Shown here one piece after another: positions 24,488 through 31,628 of a DNA stretch of 33,256 bases. The stretch is from Pseudomonadota bacterium (GTDB taxonomy: Bacteria; Pseudomonadota; Gammaproteobacteria; Xanthomonadales; SZUA-36). The position numbers were made by a program, and so were the translations under genes. The notes below the pieces were generated by a model. It worked only from the letters and a program-made list of their open reading frames with translations. It was not told where the DNA came from and ran no database searches. Numbering within the stretch: the first letter of the stretch is position 1; each line of letters starts with the position of its first letter. The stretch spans positions 1 to 33,256 of the forward strand of contig JADFVZ010000023.1 in NCBI GenBank assembly GCA_015222805.1, written 5' to 3'.

Positions 24488-25464
24488 GTCTGCACCCTGG
24501 CACGATGCAGCAGGTAGAGAAACAGCGGCACACCGGTCAAGGCAGTGATCACACCTACCGGTAATTGCAGGGGTGCGGCGACCGTTCTTGCCAGTGTATC
24601 TGCAAGGATTAAAAAGCTGCCACCGGTGAGTGCACTGGCAGGTAATAAAAGGCGGTGATCACTGCTGATTAATAAACGCATGGCATGAGGAATGATCAGG
24701 CCGACAAAGCCGATACTGCCGGCGATTGATACCGCCATTGCAGTTAATAGTGAAGCCAGCAGGTAGATAAACCAGCCCAGCTGTTTAGTATTTTCACCCA
24801 GTGCCGCGGCGGTAACTTCACCCAGCGCGAGGATATTCAGGCTGCGCGAGCGTAGCATCAGCAGCAGTAACAGGATCGGAAAGGCTATCCACACGGCCAG
24901 CGGTACGGAGGCATTACTGAGGTCGCCCATCAGCCAGAAAAGCATGCCGCGCAGTGAGTTATCCGGCCCGAGTGCCAGTATCAGGCTGATTAAAGCGCCC
25001 CAGCCAGCCGCCAGCACCACACCGCTGAGCAGCATCCGGGTGCTGCTCCAGGGGCCGCTGCCGCGGGAAACGGCAAACACCAGCAAGATCGAGCTTAAGG
25101 CACCAATAAATGCAGCAACTGGAATGAATGTAGCGGCAACGCCCAACAGCATGGCACCAAGGGCGGCGAATGCCGCACCACCGGAAACACCCATAATGTA
25201 GGGATCTGCAAGCGGGTTTCTCAGCAGCACCTGCATCAGGCTGCCCGCCAGGGCCAGCATGGCACCGGTAACCAGGGCTGCCATTGCCCGCGGCAGGCGC
25301 AGCTTGAGAACCAGCTCCCGCCATTCATTTTCCCCGCCGCTGATGATCTGCCACAGGTCCTGCCAGCCAACTGCAACCGAGCCGGACTTCAGGGCAATCA
25401 GCAGGCTCAGCAAGCAGATAGCCAGTAGCGAGAGCATAGTGGCTTTTGGGTAATTGTGGCGCAT
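24484..25464 (-). CDS. FecCD/BtuC-family ABC transporter permease
   Basis: A 326-aa inner-membrane permease, the same length as E. coli BtuC, with about ten helices. Diagnostic segments are LRLPRAMAALVTGAMLALAG, QVLLRNPLADPYIMGVSGGA, the coupling-helix region GEVTAAALG and GFVGLIIPHAMRLL. It would move cobalamin, haem or a siderophore across the inner membrane with the downstream ATPase (4-nt overlap). No Shine–Dalgarno sequence stands before the ATG at 25464; an internal ATG at codon 10 is an alternative. The 120-nt region shared with rppH holds no cobalamin riboswitch and no clear Fur box, which leaves regulation and substrate open. A binding protein must be encoded elsewhere. Confidence 0.9.
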   Translation of the reverse strand: MRHNYPKATMLSLLAICLLSLLIALKSGSVAVGWQDLWQIISGGENEWRELVLKLRLPRAMAALVTGAMLALAGSLMQVLLRNPLADPYIMGVSGGAAFAALGAMLLGVAATFIPVAAFIGALSSILLVFAVSRGSGPWSSTRMLLSGVVLAAGWGALISLILALGPDNSLRGMLFWLMGDLSNASVPLAVWIAFPILLLLLMLRSRSLNILALGEVTAAALGENTKQLGWFIYLLASLLTAMAVSIAGSIGFVGLIIPHAMRLLISSDHRLLLPASALTGGSFLILADTLARTVAAPLQLPVGVITALTGVPLFLYLLHRARVQT

Positions 25465-25584
25465 GGATTTAGTCTTGTGTGCTCAAATTGGCGGGCCGGG
25501 GGCTCTCTTAATTAAAAGTAGTTTGCTAGTGATTGATAATATAGATTAGCATATAGGCATTGAAGAATTTATTAGAGATCAGGA

Positions 25585-26070
25585 ATGATTGATCCAGATG
25601 GTTATCGGCCTAATGTCGGTATTATAATTTATCGCGAGTCTGATGCGCGCCTGTTCTGGGGGCGTCGGGTGCGTAAGAACGGCTGGCAGTTTCCCCAGGG
25701 TGGAATGAATACCGATGAAACCCCGGAAGAAGCCATGTACCGTGAGCTGGAAGAAGAAACCGGACTGCAGCCCGAGCACATAGAGCTGGTTGCGGCGACG
25801 CCTGGCTGGCTGCGCTATAAGTTGCCGCAACGGTACTTACGCCGTCATTCCAAGCCTTTGTGTATCGGCCAGAAACAGGTCTGGTTCCTGCTCAAACTGG
25901 TTGTGGAAGAGCAAAACCTGCAACTGGACTGCCATGAGACCCCGGAGTTCGACAGTTTCCGCTGGGTGGATTACTGGTATCCCGCTGAGAATGTTATTTC
26001 ATTTAAACGGGATGTTTACCGGCGCGCACTGAAACATTTTGAGCCACATTTAGCGGGTATCGTTACTTAG
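25585..26070 (+). CDS. rppH: RNA pyrophosphohydrolase
   Basis: A Nudix enzyme that removes pyrophosphate from 5'-triphosphate ends of mRNA, starting RNase E-dependent decay. The 161-aa protein (E. coli 176) begins [20 protein letters not shown], almost the family signature. It carries the full Nudix box G-x5-E-x7-REUxEExGU (G39, E45, then REL at 53–55 and the metal ligands E56, E57, E58). WQFPQGG and the later [10 protein letters not shown] are also RppH-specific. In enterobacteria rppH often neighbours ptsP; here it is followed 2 nt later by a MarC-family gene. The missing 15 or so C-terminal residues are not part of the catalytic core. Confidence 0.95.
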   Translation: MIDPDGYRPNVGIIIYRESDARLFWGRRVRKNGWQFPQGGMNTDETPEEAMYRELEEETGLQPEHIELVAATPGWLRYKLPQRYLRRHSKPLCIGQKQVWFLLKLVVEEQNLQLDCHETPEFDSFRWVDYWYPAENVISFKRDVYRRALKHFEPHLAGIVT

Positions 26071-26072
26071 GT

Positions 26073-26669
26073 ATGGAAATCACCACCGCAGCAACGCTGC
26101 TGTTCCTGACCATGGATCCACTGGGGAATATCCCTGTTTTTTTATCCGTCCTGGATAAAGTAGCACCCGAGCGGCGCACCCGGGTTGTGATCAGGGAGCT
26201 GTTACTTGCCTTGATTATATTATTGCTGTTTCTTTATTTTGGCAGCAATATCCTCAGTACTATGCATCTGAGCCAGGAGTCCATCCAGGTTGCCGGTGGT
26301 ATTATCCTGTTTTTGATTGCCCTGAAAATGGTCTTCCCGGTTGCCCGCTCAGCGCAGATTGAAGAAGAGATTAATGGTGAACCGCTGCTGGTGCCCCTGG
26401 CGATTCCCATGGTGGCCGGCCCCTCCGCAATCGCGACATTGCTGATTATCAGTAACGATGAACCTTCTCGGATGCTGGACTGGACACTTGCAGTGGTTAT
26501 TGCCTGGGCAGCATCATCAATGATTTTATTACCGGCCAATAAATTAAAGAAAGTCCTGGGCAGGCGCGGACTTATTGCTACAGAGCGCCTGATGGGAATG
26601 CTGCTGGTCGCTATTTCGGTGCAAATGCTGCTTGATGGCATTGCCGGGTTTATGCAACATAATGGATAA
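26073..26669 (+). CDS. yhgN: MarC/YhgN-family integral membrane protein
   Basis: A 198-aa inner-membrane protein of the MarC (UPF0056) family with about six helices, function unknown. It matches E. coli YhgN (197 aa) more than MarC: MDPLGNIPVFLSVL, then a VAGGIILFLIALKMVFP segment, PLAIPMVAGPSAIATLL and ERLMGMLLVAISVQMLLDGI. The start is 2 nt after the rppH stop, so the two are one transcript. The charged loop between helices 3 and 4 (ARSAQIEEEINGEP) is the only sizeable soluble part. Despite the name MarC, a role in multiple antibiotic resistance is not supported for the family. Confidence 0.88.
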   Translation: MEITTAATLLFLTMDPLGNIPVFLSVLDKVAPERRTRVVIRELLLALIILLLFLYFGSNILSTMHLSQESIQVAGGIILFLIALKMVFPVARSAQIEEEINGEPLLVPLAIPMVAGPSAIATLLIISNDEPSRMLDWTLAVVIAWAASSMILLPANKLKKVLGRRGLIATERLMGMLLVAISVQMLLDGIAGFMQHNG

Positions 26670-26676
26670 ATATTGA

Positions 26677-28140
26677 ATGATTAACAAACAACGATTAACA
26701 GCCCGTATTATCGGGTTTTTGTTTATTTCCATGAGTCTCACTGCCTCCTTAACTGTCAGTGCCGGTCAGCTCACCGAGCTGCAGCAACGGGCAATGGACA
26801 GTAACCTGGCCTGGCAGCTGGTTGAATCCCTTACCACCGAAGTGGGTGCACGCATGCCCGCTACCGCTAAAGACGCAGAAGGGGTGCAATGGATGGGGGA
26901 TAAATTTACCGAGCTGGGTTTTGATAAAGTCTGGACCGAGCCGGTAACTTTCCCGCGCTGGGTGCGGGGTACAGAAAGTGCACGAATGATCGCACCATTT
27001 ACCCAGCCACTGACGATAATCGGCCTTGGTGGCAGCCCGGCTACGGCCGGTGAAATTACGGCTGTAGTTGTTGAGTTTAAAACCTATAAGGATCTTGAAG
27101 CTGCGGCCGATGGTAGCCTGAAAGGAAAGATTGCCTATATCAGTAATCGCATGGAACGGCATAAAAACGGTGCGGGTTACGGCCCGGCGGTAACTGCCCG
27201 CTCAAGAGGTCCTTATATGGCGAATCAAAAAGGTGCGCTGGCCCTGTTGATTCGCTCTATCGGTACTGACACAGAACGCTCGCCGCATACGGGCGGTATC
27301 AGCAACTCCCAGCATAAAGAGCCGGAAAAAGGTATGCCGGTACCGGCGGCGGCTTTATCCAATCCGGATGCCGATCTCCTCAGTCATGCAATTGCCAGGG
27401 GCAAGCCTGTTAGCCTGGCGCTTGAAATCAGCTCCGGCTATAAGGGCGAATACACTTCCCACAATGTGATTGGCGAAATAACCGGCGCTACTGCAGTTGA
27501 TGAAATAGTTGTTGTTGGCGGACATCTGGATTCCTGGGATCCGGGAACCGGTGCCATTGATGATGCCGCCGGGATCGGCATCATGACCGCTGCTGCAAAG
27601 CTGGTAGCGGCCGGCCAAAGGCCTCTTCGCAGTATCTGGGTGGTCGCTTTTGCCAACGAAGAGCAAGGGCTTTATGGTGCCAAAGCATTTGCTGCAGCAC
27701 ATGCCGGGGAAATGGATCGTTTTGTACTCGGTGGCGAGTCTGATTTTGGTGCCGGTCGGGTCTATCGTATTCGTGCAAACGTCAGCAATGAAGCGCTTCC
27801 GGCGATTCACAAGCTGGCAAAAGAACTGAAACCCTTAGGCATCGAACTTGACCTTGAAAACAAAGCGGGTGGCAGTGCCGATGTAGGGCGTTTGAGGGCT
27901 GCCGGCGTAGCGGTGATCGACCTGAGCCAGGATGGCACCCGTTATTTTGACTGGCACCACACGGCAAACGATACCCTGGATAAGATTGACCCGCAGGAGC
28001 TGGCACAGAATGTAGCTGCCTGGGCGACGGTGATTAATGCGGCAGCCAACAGCGATACGCAGTTTGGGCCGATTATCGGTGATGAAAAAAACCAGATTGG
28101 TAATGTCGTCCTGGAAAACAACCCCAGCGGTAAGAAATAG
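26677..28140 (+). CDS. Exported M28-family zinc metallopeptidase with PA domain
   Basis: A 487-aa secreted or periplasmic co-catalytic zinc peptidase similar to carboxypeptidase Q/plasma glutamate carboxypeptidase. A signal peptide (ARIIGFLFISMSLTASLTVSA) precedes GQLTEL. A protease-associated insert (about 125–255) interrupts the fold. The five zinc ligands and the base are visible: H283 and D285 near GHLDSWD, bridging D295 (in GAIDDAAG), E328–E329 (NEEQG), D356 (GGESDFG) and H428 (HHTANDT). The gene starts 7 nt after yhgN in the same direction. Its likely job is breakdown of dipeptides or small peptides outside the cytoplasm. Confidence 0.92.
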   Translation: MINKQRLTARIIGFLFISMSLTASLTVSAGQLTELQQRAMDSNLAWQLVESLTTEVGARMPATAKDAEGVQWMGDKFTELGFDKVWTEPVTFPRWVRGTESARMIAPFTQPLTIIGLGGSPATAGEITAVVVEFKTYKDLEAAADGSLKGKIAYISNRMERHKNGAGYGPAVTARSRGPYMANQKGALALLIRSIGTDTERSPHTGGISNSQHKEPEKGMPVPAAALSNPDADLLSHAIARGKPVSLALEISSGYKGEYTSHNVIGEITGATAVDEIVVVGGHLDSWDPGTGAIDDAAGIGIMTAAAKLVAAGQRPLRSIWVVAFANEEQGLYGAKAFAAAHAGEMDRFVLGGESDFGAGRVYRIRANVSNEALPAIHKLAKELKPLGIELDLENKAGGSADVGRLRAAGVAVIDLSQDGTRYFDWHHTANDTLDKIDPQELAQNVAAWATVINAAANSDTQFGPIIGDEKNQIGNVVLENNPSGKK

Positions 28141-28159
28141 CCTTGTAGTCTCTCTTTAG

Positions 28160-28188
28160 TTGACAATGGTTCTCATTTGCATTTAAAT
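28160..28188 (+). promoter_or_regulatory. Promoter with overlapping Fur-box-like site upstream of bfd
   Basis: A perfect −35, TTGACA (28160–28165), is followed after 17 nt by TTAAAT (28183–28188) as −10. Overlapping it, TGACAATGGTTCTCA (28161–28175) fits the 7-1-7 Fur pattern TGATAAT-N-ATTATCA at 11 of 14 informative positions, or 13 of 19 against the classical 19-mer. Iron-replete Fur would block RNA polymerase here, so bfd would be induced by low iron, the pattern known for bfd in Pseudomonas and enterobacteria. Confidence 0.6.
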
Positions 28189-28218
28189 AAGGACTGTTAT
28201 CACGCTCAGGGATTCTGC

Positions 28219-28452
28219 ATGTATATCTGCATTTGCAATGCTGTAAACGAAAGCACGATTAAGGCTGCTATTGCCAAGGGTGCAACGACCCTGCGTGAAT
28301 TGTCCGCTGCTACCGGCGTTGCAACGACCTGCGGGAAGTGTGCGGGTGAAGCTATGCGAATCCTGCAACAAGCCGGCGAAACCACCCTGCAGTCACCTGC
28401 CACAGCTAATGAACAGTGTTTTTCTGTGCCTACATTGACCGTTGTAGCCTGA
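28219..28452 (+). CDS. bfd: Bacterioferritin-associated ferredoxin
   Basis: A small [2Fe-2S] protein of 77 aa that passes electrons to bacterioferritin so that stored iron is released as Fe2+. The BFD-like fold shows the four ligands C4 and C6 (MYICICNAVNE) and C38 and C41 (ATTCGKCAGEA). The ATG at 28219 has AGGGA about 8 nt upstream and gives a product of normal family size (E. coli 64 aa). The in-frame extension to 28177 overlaps the promoter. The last 25 residues, past the CAGEAMRIL helix, are a low-complexity tail longer than in E. coli. It is placed directly upstream of bfr and behind a Fur-box-like site. Confidence 0.94.
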   Translation: MYICICNAVNESTIKAAIAKGATTLRELSAATGVATTCGKCAGEAMRILQQAGETTLQSPATANEQCFSVPTLTVVA

Positions 28453-28479
28453 ATATCCATATTTTCGAATGCCGGGCGC

Positions 28480-28508
28480 TTACCGCAGGCGCAGATGATC
28501 GGTATAAT
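28480..28508 (+). promoter_or_regulatory. Candidate separate promoter of bfr
   Basis: A perfect −10, TATAAT (28503–28508), has a weak −35, TTACCG, 17 nt upstream, about 40 nt before the bfr ATG. A separate promoter would let bfr (needed when iron is plentiful) be expressed when the bfd promoter is repressed. This is inferred from sequence only. Confidence 0.45.
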
Positions 28509-28546
28509 GAGCATCCCTTATTCTGTCTGTTACCAAAGGATTCAAA

Positions 28547-29014
28547 ATGAAAGGCGACGCTAAAGTTATCGAGCACCTGAACCAGGCCCTGTTCAATGAG
28601 TTAATTGCCATTAACCAGTATTTCCTGCATTCGCGGATTTTCCAGGACTGGGGTCTTGTAGCGCTGGCAGAATATGAAAAGGCAGAATCCATCGATGAAA
28701 TGAAGCATGCGGATATGCTGATTGATCGCATCTTATTCCTGGAAGGCATGCCCAATATGCAGAACCTGGGCCGCCTGCGCATCGGTGAAACCACTAAAGA
28801 AATGCTGACCGGGGACCTGGCACTGGAAATGGATGCCATTCCTGACCTCAAGGCCGGTATTGTCTACTGCGAGTCTATCAATGATTTCGCCAGTCGCGAC
28901 CTGCTCCGCACAATTCTTGTTTCTGAAGAAGAGCACGTTGACTGGCTGGAAACACAGTTGGACTTGATCGAACGTGTTGGTGAGCAGAATTACCAGCAGT
29001 CGCAGATCAAATAA
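28547..29014 (+). CDS. bfr: Bacterioferritin
   Basis: A 155-aa haem-containing ferritin that forms 24-mer shells, oxidises Fe2+ and stores iron. All dinuclear ferroxidase ligands are at the canonical E. coli positions: E18, E51, H54, E94, E127 and H130. The haem-ligating methionine is M52 (SIDEMKHAD). The N-terminus [20 protein letters not shown] matches the family closely, and the C-terminus NYQQSQIK ends as expected. A good ribosome-binding site (AAAGGA) precedes the ATG. It lies between bfd, its electron donor for iron release, and sufT. Confidence 0.97.
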   Translation: MKGDAKVIEHLNQALFNELIAINQYFLHSRIFQDWGLVALAEYEKAESIDEMKHADMLIDRILFLEGMPNMQNLGRLRIGETTKEMLTGDLALEMDAIPDLKAGIVYCESINDFASRDLLRTILVSEEEHVDWLETQLDLIERVGEQNYQQSQIK

Positions 29015-29035
29015 ACCGGACCACAGATTACTGCT

Positions 29036-29587
29036 ATGTATTCCCAATCTTCAGAACCGGTTCGTTTTGAACGTGATTGTGATGTTGTAATGATCCCCAG
29101 TGGGGATCATGTCGACATACCTGCGGGCACCCCGGGCTATATTACCCAGTCATTGGGTGGTTCCTTTACCGTGTTTGTGGATGGCAATTTATTCCGCATT
29201 GCCGGTGAAGATGCCGATGCCATCGGCAAACAGCCGGTGTTGCCGCCAACCCTGGCAGAAGATGCCAGTGATACCGATGTTGAGGCATTGATGTGGGCAC
29301 AGATGGAGACCTGTTACGATCCGGAAATCCCGGTGAACATCGTTGACCTGGGCCTGATCTATTCTGCAAAGCTGGAACGCAATTCGCCAGGCCACCGTAC
29401 CGCCCACATTCAGATGACCCTGACCGCCCCCGGTTGCGGCATGGGGGAAATCATTGTTGATGATGTGCGCTGTAAAGTGGCCATTATTCCCACTATCGAT
29501 AAAGTTGAGGTAGAGCTGGTTTTTGATCCCCCGTGGACTACCCAGATGATGTCGGAAGTAGCGCGGCTAGAAACCGGGATGATGTAA
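29036..29587 (+). CDS. sufT: Putative Fe-S cluster assembly protein SufT
   Basis: A 183-aa two-part protein: an N-terminal small beta domain (GDHVDIPAGTPGYITQSLGG, residues 23–42) and a C-terminal DUF59/MIP18-like domain (about 80–180). The latter has PEIPVNIVDLGLIYSAKLE, the conserved cysteine in TLTAPGCGMGEIIVDDVR, and FDPPWTTQMM near the end. This layout is that of SufT, an auxiliary factor for maturing Fe-S proteins. sufT is usually the last gene of a suf operon. Here no sufBCDS genes are seen, and it sits 22 nt after bfr instead, linking iron storage to Fe-S assembly. The Shine–Dalgarno sequence before the ATG is weak. Confidence 0.9.
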   Translation: MYSQSSEPVRFERDCDVVMIPSGDHVDIPAGTPGYITQSLGGSFTVFVDGNLFRIAGEDADAIGKQPVLPPTLAEDASDTDVEALMWAQMETCYDPEIPVNIVDLGLIYSAKLERNSPGHRTAHIQMTLTAPGCGMGEIIVDDVRCKVAIIPTIDKVEVELVFDPPWTTQMMSEVARLETGMM

Positions 29588-29600
29588 TGGTGTGTTCGCC

Positions 29601-29646
29601 AGAGTCAAATGCGCATCATTTCAAATGACTTAAAGCATTTGACTCT
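29601..29646. repeat. 12-bp perfect inverted repeat with inner palindrome between convergent genes
   Basis: AGAGTCAAATGC (29601–29612) and GCATTTGACTCT (29635–29646) are perfect mirror arms. The 22-nt middle contains a second palindrome, TCATTT-C-AAATGA. The stem lies between the convergent sufT and beta-helix genes and may stop transcription from both sides, but no T-run follows on either strand. It marks the left boundary of the AT-rich stretch. Confidence 0.55.
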
Positions 29647-29655
29647 AGCCTCGAA

Positions 29656-30936
29656 TTACAAAATAAAGTTATTAACACCAAAGTCTGTCACGCTTGCATT
29701 CTGACCTGGGCCGATAATACATTTAGATGTGGCGCCATTTAGGTAAATATTTTGGCTGTTTGCTGTTTGATTAAAATTCAAATTTTCAGTAACTGTCCAA
29801 TTGATATTGCCTTCAACTTTTATCCCATCAGCACGTCCCAATGAGTTACCCGACATCAAACCATTTTGTACACCATCACCCCGGGCACGGGTAAATAGTA
29901 TGTCCTGACTAGCAGGGTTACTAACATTGCTTAAGATGTTATCCGTAATTATTGCTGAGATTACTTTGGTGGCGGTATGGCTTTTAAGATATACCACCAA
30001 GCCCCATTGTGCGTCAGTAACATCAAATTTATTCTGATGAATCACCACCCGATTAAAATTGGGAGCTGTTGAACTGGCCTCAAGATAAATAAATCCGAAA
30101 TCAATACCGGGAGTTTTATCTACTACGAATGTAAACTCATTTGCATAAATAGTTGTTGATTGATAGGCGTTTCTCATGCGAATACCCAAACCCAACCGCA
30201 AGGTAAATTTATTGAAATTAATATCTACCTGAGCACCGCTCTTCATACCTAAAAAAATACCACGCTGGGCTATTATTTCACTTCGATTTAATTTGAATGT
30301 GCCAAGCAAATTATTGGTGCATCCATTCGCAAACTCATTTACTACGCTTATAGGATAACTAACCTTATCAGCTCCGCTTTCAATGAGTTTAACTCGGTCT
30401 ACGGTGGCAAAGATAACATCGTTACCACACACCGGCTCACTTCCAGGCCTGCCCGTAAAAGATAATAGTGACCATATAGTAGAGCTGTTCATACATGGGT
30501 CGTTTGCCTGAATTGTCATGAAGCGTACCCGAGGCTCACCTTTATGAAATGTTATGGCAGCAGAAAGACTATTCGTATCAGCAAGAGCTGCGCAATCTAT
30601 GGACTGATCTAGTACCTGAATAGTTGTTGTCGTAATACTTGTGCCATCAAAGGCACCCTTGAAATCATCTATGTCTAAACGGCTGATTTTATAACTATGT
30701 TTACCAAGCTTTACGGTGGGCACCCCGGCAGCAGTAGAGGCATCCAGGGCGCACTGAATATTTTCGGTATCATCCACCCCAGTGGGGTCAACATGAATAA
30801 TTAATGCTGCTGGGTCCAATTGTACAAATGTATCATTACAACCGATGCTATCAGCAAGTGTAGTGCTACAAATGAAAAGTAAAGTGATAGAAAGTAGGGC
30901 TTTGATTTTTGTGAACTTATATATGGTTGAATACAT
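29656..30936 (-). CDS. Secreted, probably beta-helical protein of unknown function
   Basis: I do not recognise the family. The 426-aa protein has a signal peptide (IKALLSITLLFICSTTLA, cut before DSIGC). The next part (HVDPTGVDDTENIQCALDAS) is the opening commonly seen in pectate-lyase-like right-handed beta-helix proteins. Short Asn- and Ile-rich strands follow, such as NRVVIHQNKFDVTDAQWGLV, IITDNILSN and GLMSGNSLGRADGIKVEGN, which look like solenoid coils. No polysaccharide-lyase catalytic residues can be assigned. Several Cys pairs (C34/C63, C113/C148 region) could form disulphides. The gene and its flanks are visibly more AT-rich than all neighbours and use AT-ending codons, which suggests horizontal gain. 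AAAGGA is 9 nt before the ATG at 30936, hence that start over 30942. Confidence 0.7.
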   Translation of the reverse strand: MYSTIYKFTKIKALLSITLLFICSTTLADSIGCNDTFVQLDPAALIIHVDPTGVDDTENIQCALDASTAAGVPTVKLGKHSYKISRLDIDDFKGAFDGTSITTTTIQVLDQSIDCAALADTNSLSAAITFHKGEPRVRFMTIQANDPCMNSSTIWSLLSFTGRPGSEPVCGNDVIFATVDRVKLIESGADKVSYPISVVNEFANGCTNNLLGTFKLNRSEIIAQRGIFLGMKSGAQVDINFNKFTLRLGLGIRMRNAYQSTTIYANEFTFVVDKTPGIDFGFIYLEASSTAPNFNRVVIHQNKFDVTDAQWGLVVYLKSHTATKVISAIITDNILSNVSNPASQDILFTRARGDGVQNGLMSGNSLGRADGIKVEGNINWTVTENLNFNQTANSQNIYLNGATSKCIIGPGQNASVTDFGVNNFIL

Positions 30937-31283
30937 AATCATGGTTCCTTTGGTGTTGTTTATTATTGGGAATAGACTAGATAGTTTTTGACCATATCAT
31001 ATATTTATGACTGGCGTGCATGCCTTGAAATCGTCGGTATACAGCTTAGAAATGAAGCTTTGGTTATTACCAAAGAATACTCAGATGTTTGGGATTAAGG
31101 TTAAGTGGATTTCAGGATATTCGCTTATATGTGTTCAGCTGGGTTGTCTCTGGCCACTAATTCTAACTAATGCATACTTATTATCCTCCTTTCGTATTTT
31201 GTATCCAGGCAAGCAAAGGGAATATTTTAAAATGGAATAAAGGGAAAAGTGACTGCTTTGGGCCAACACTCTTAATTTCATAC
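30937..31283. other. AT-rich intergenic region between the beta-helix gene and the btuB promoter
   Basis: This gap of about 350 bp has no gene I can support. A 77-codon plus-strand frame (31007–31240) lacks a ribosome-binding site and resembles no protein I know. The leftmost 70 nt should hold the promoter of the minus-strand beta-helix gene, but I cannot point to clear hexamers. Confidence 0.5.
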
Positions 31284-31292
31284 TGTTATAAT
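31284..31292 (+). promoter_or_regulatory. Extended −10 promoter for the riboswitch–btuB transcript
   Basis: TGT TATAAT forms an extended −10 element with a perfect −10 hexamer. It places the transcript start near 31299, immediately ahead of the riboswitch. There is no good −35, as is usual for this promoter class. Confidence 0.55.
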
Positions 31293-31299
31293 CCCCGTC

Positions 31300-31545
31300 C
31301 CGGCAGTGATGCTGTCGGAATTGTTTCAGGTGATGTCTGGGTAACAAAAGTTAGTCAGCATTGAAACGGGAAGCCGGTTAAAGTCCGGCACTGCCCCCGC
31401 AACGGTAAGCGGTTGAAGCGATACATATGGAATTTAGTTCATCAAGAATTCAATTTCCTGGCCACTGGATGTATTCCGGGAAGGCGTATCGCAGAAACAT
31501 TAATCGCAAGTCCGGAGACCGGCCTGATGATATTGAACGGCAAGT
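31300..31545 (+). ncRNA. Cobalamin riboswitch (B12 element)
   Basis: The leader of btuB carries the conserved core of the cobalamin riboswitch. It has GGGAAGCCGG, then TCCGGCACTGCCCCCGCAAC and GGTAAGCGG, then CCACTGG with CCGGGAAGGCG. The B12 box AAGTCCGGAGACCGGCC lies at about 31508–31524. TCAGG near 31325 can pair with CCTGA after the B12 box to close the aptamer. Adenosylcobalamin binding would shut off translation or transcription of the outer-membrane B12 receptor. The ends are approximate; the core is unmistakable. Confidence 0.93.
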
Positions 31546-31622
31546 CGCGGCGGGCGATTTTGGTCAGTTTATCTGTCCATATCCTCCTGTCACTTGCCAA
31601 TCGCGGGTGAGCGTAACGGAGG
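31539..31622 (+). promoter_or_regulatory. Likely riboswitch expression platform that masks the btuB ribosome-binding site
   Basis: CCTCC (31583–31587) can pair with the btuB Shine–Dalgarno sequence GGAGG (31618–31622). A competing stem uses GGCAAGT (31539–31545) with ACTTGCC (31592–31598), which would hold the CCTCC inside another hairpin and free the ribosome site. The two folds exclude each other, the expected behaviour of a translational on/off switch. No T-run terminator is seen. Pairing is visible; switching is inferred. Confidence 0.5.
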
Positions 31623-31628
31623 CATTCC

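Noticed and set aside
28177-28218. Upstream extension of bfd from 28177
   Set aside because: It overlaps the −10 region of the bfd promoter, while the ATG at 28219 has a good ribosome site and fits the family N-terminus.
31007-31240. 77-codon plus-strand frame in the AT-rich gap before btuB
   Set aside because: No ribosome-binding site, no recognisable domain, and it ends just before the btuB promoter; such frames are expected by chance.
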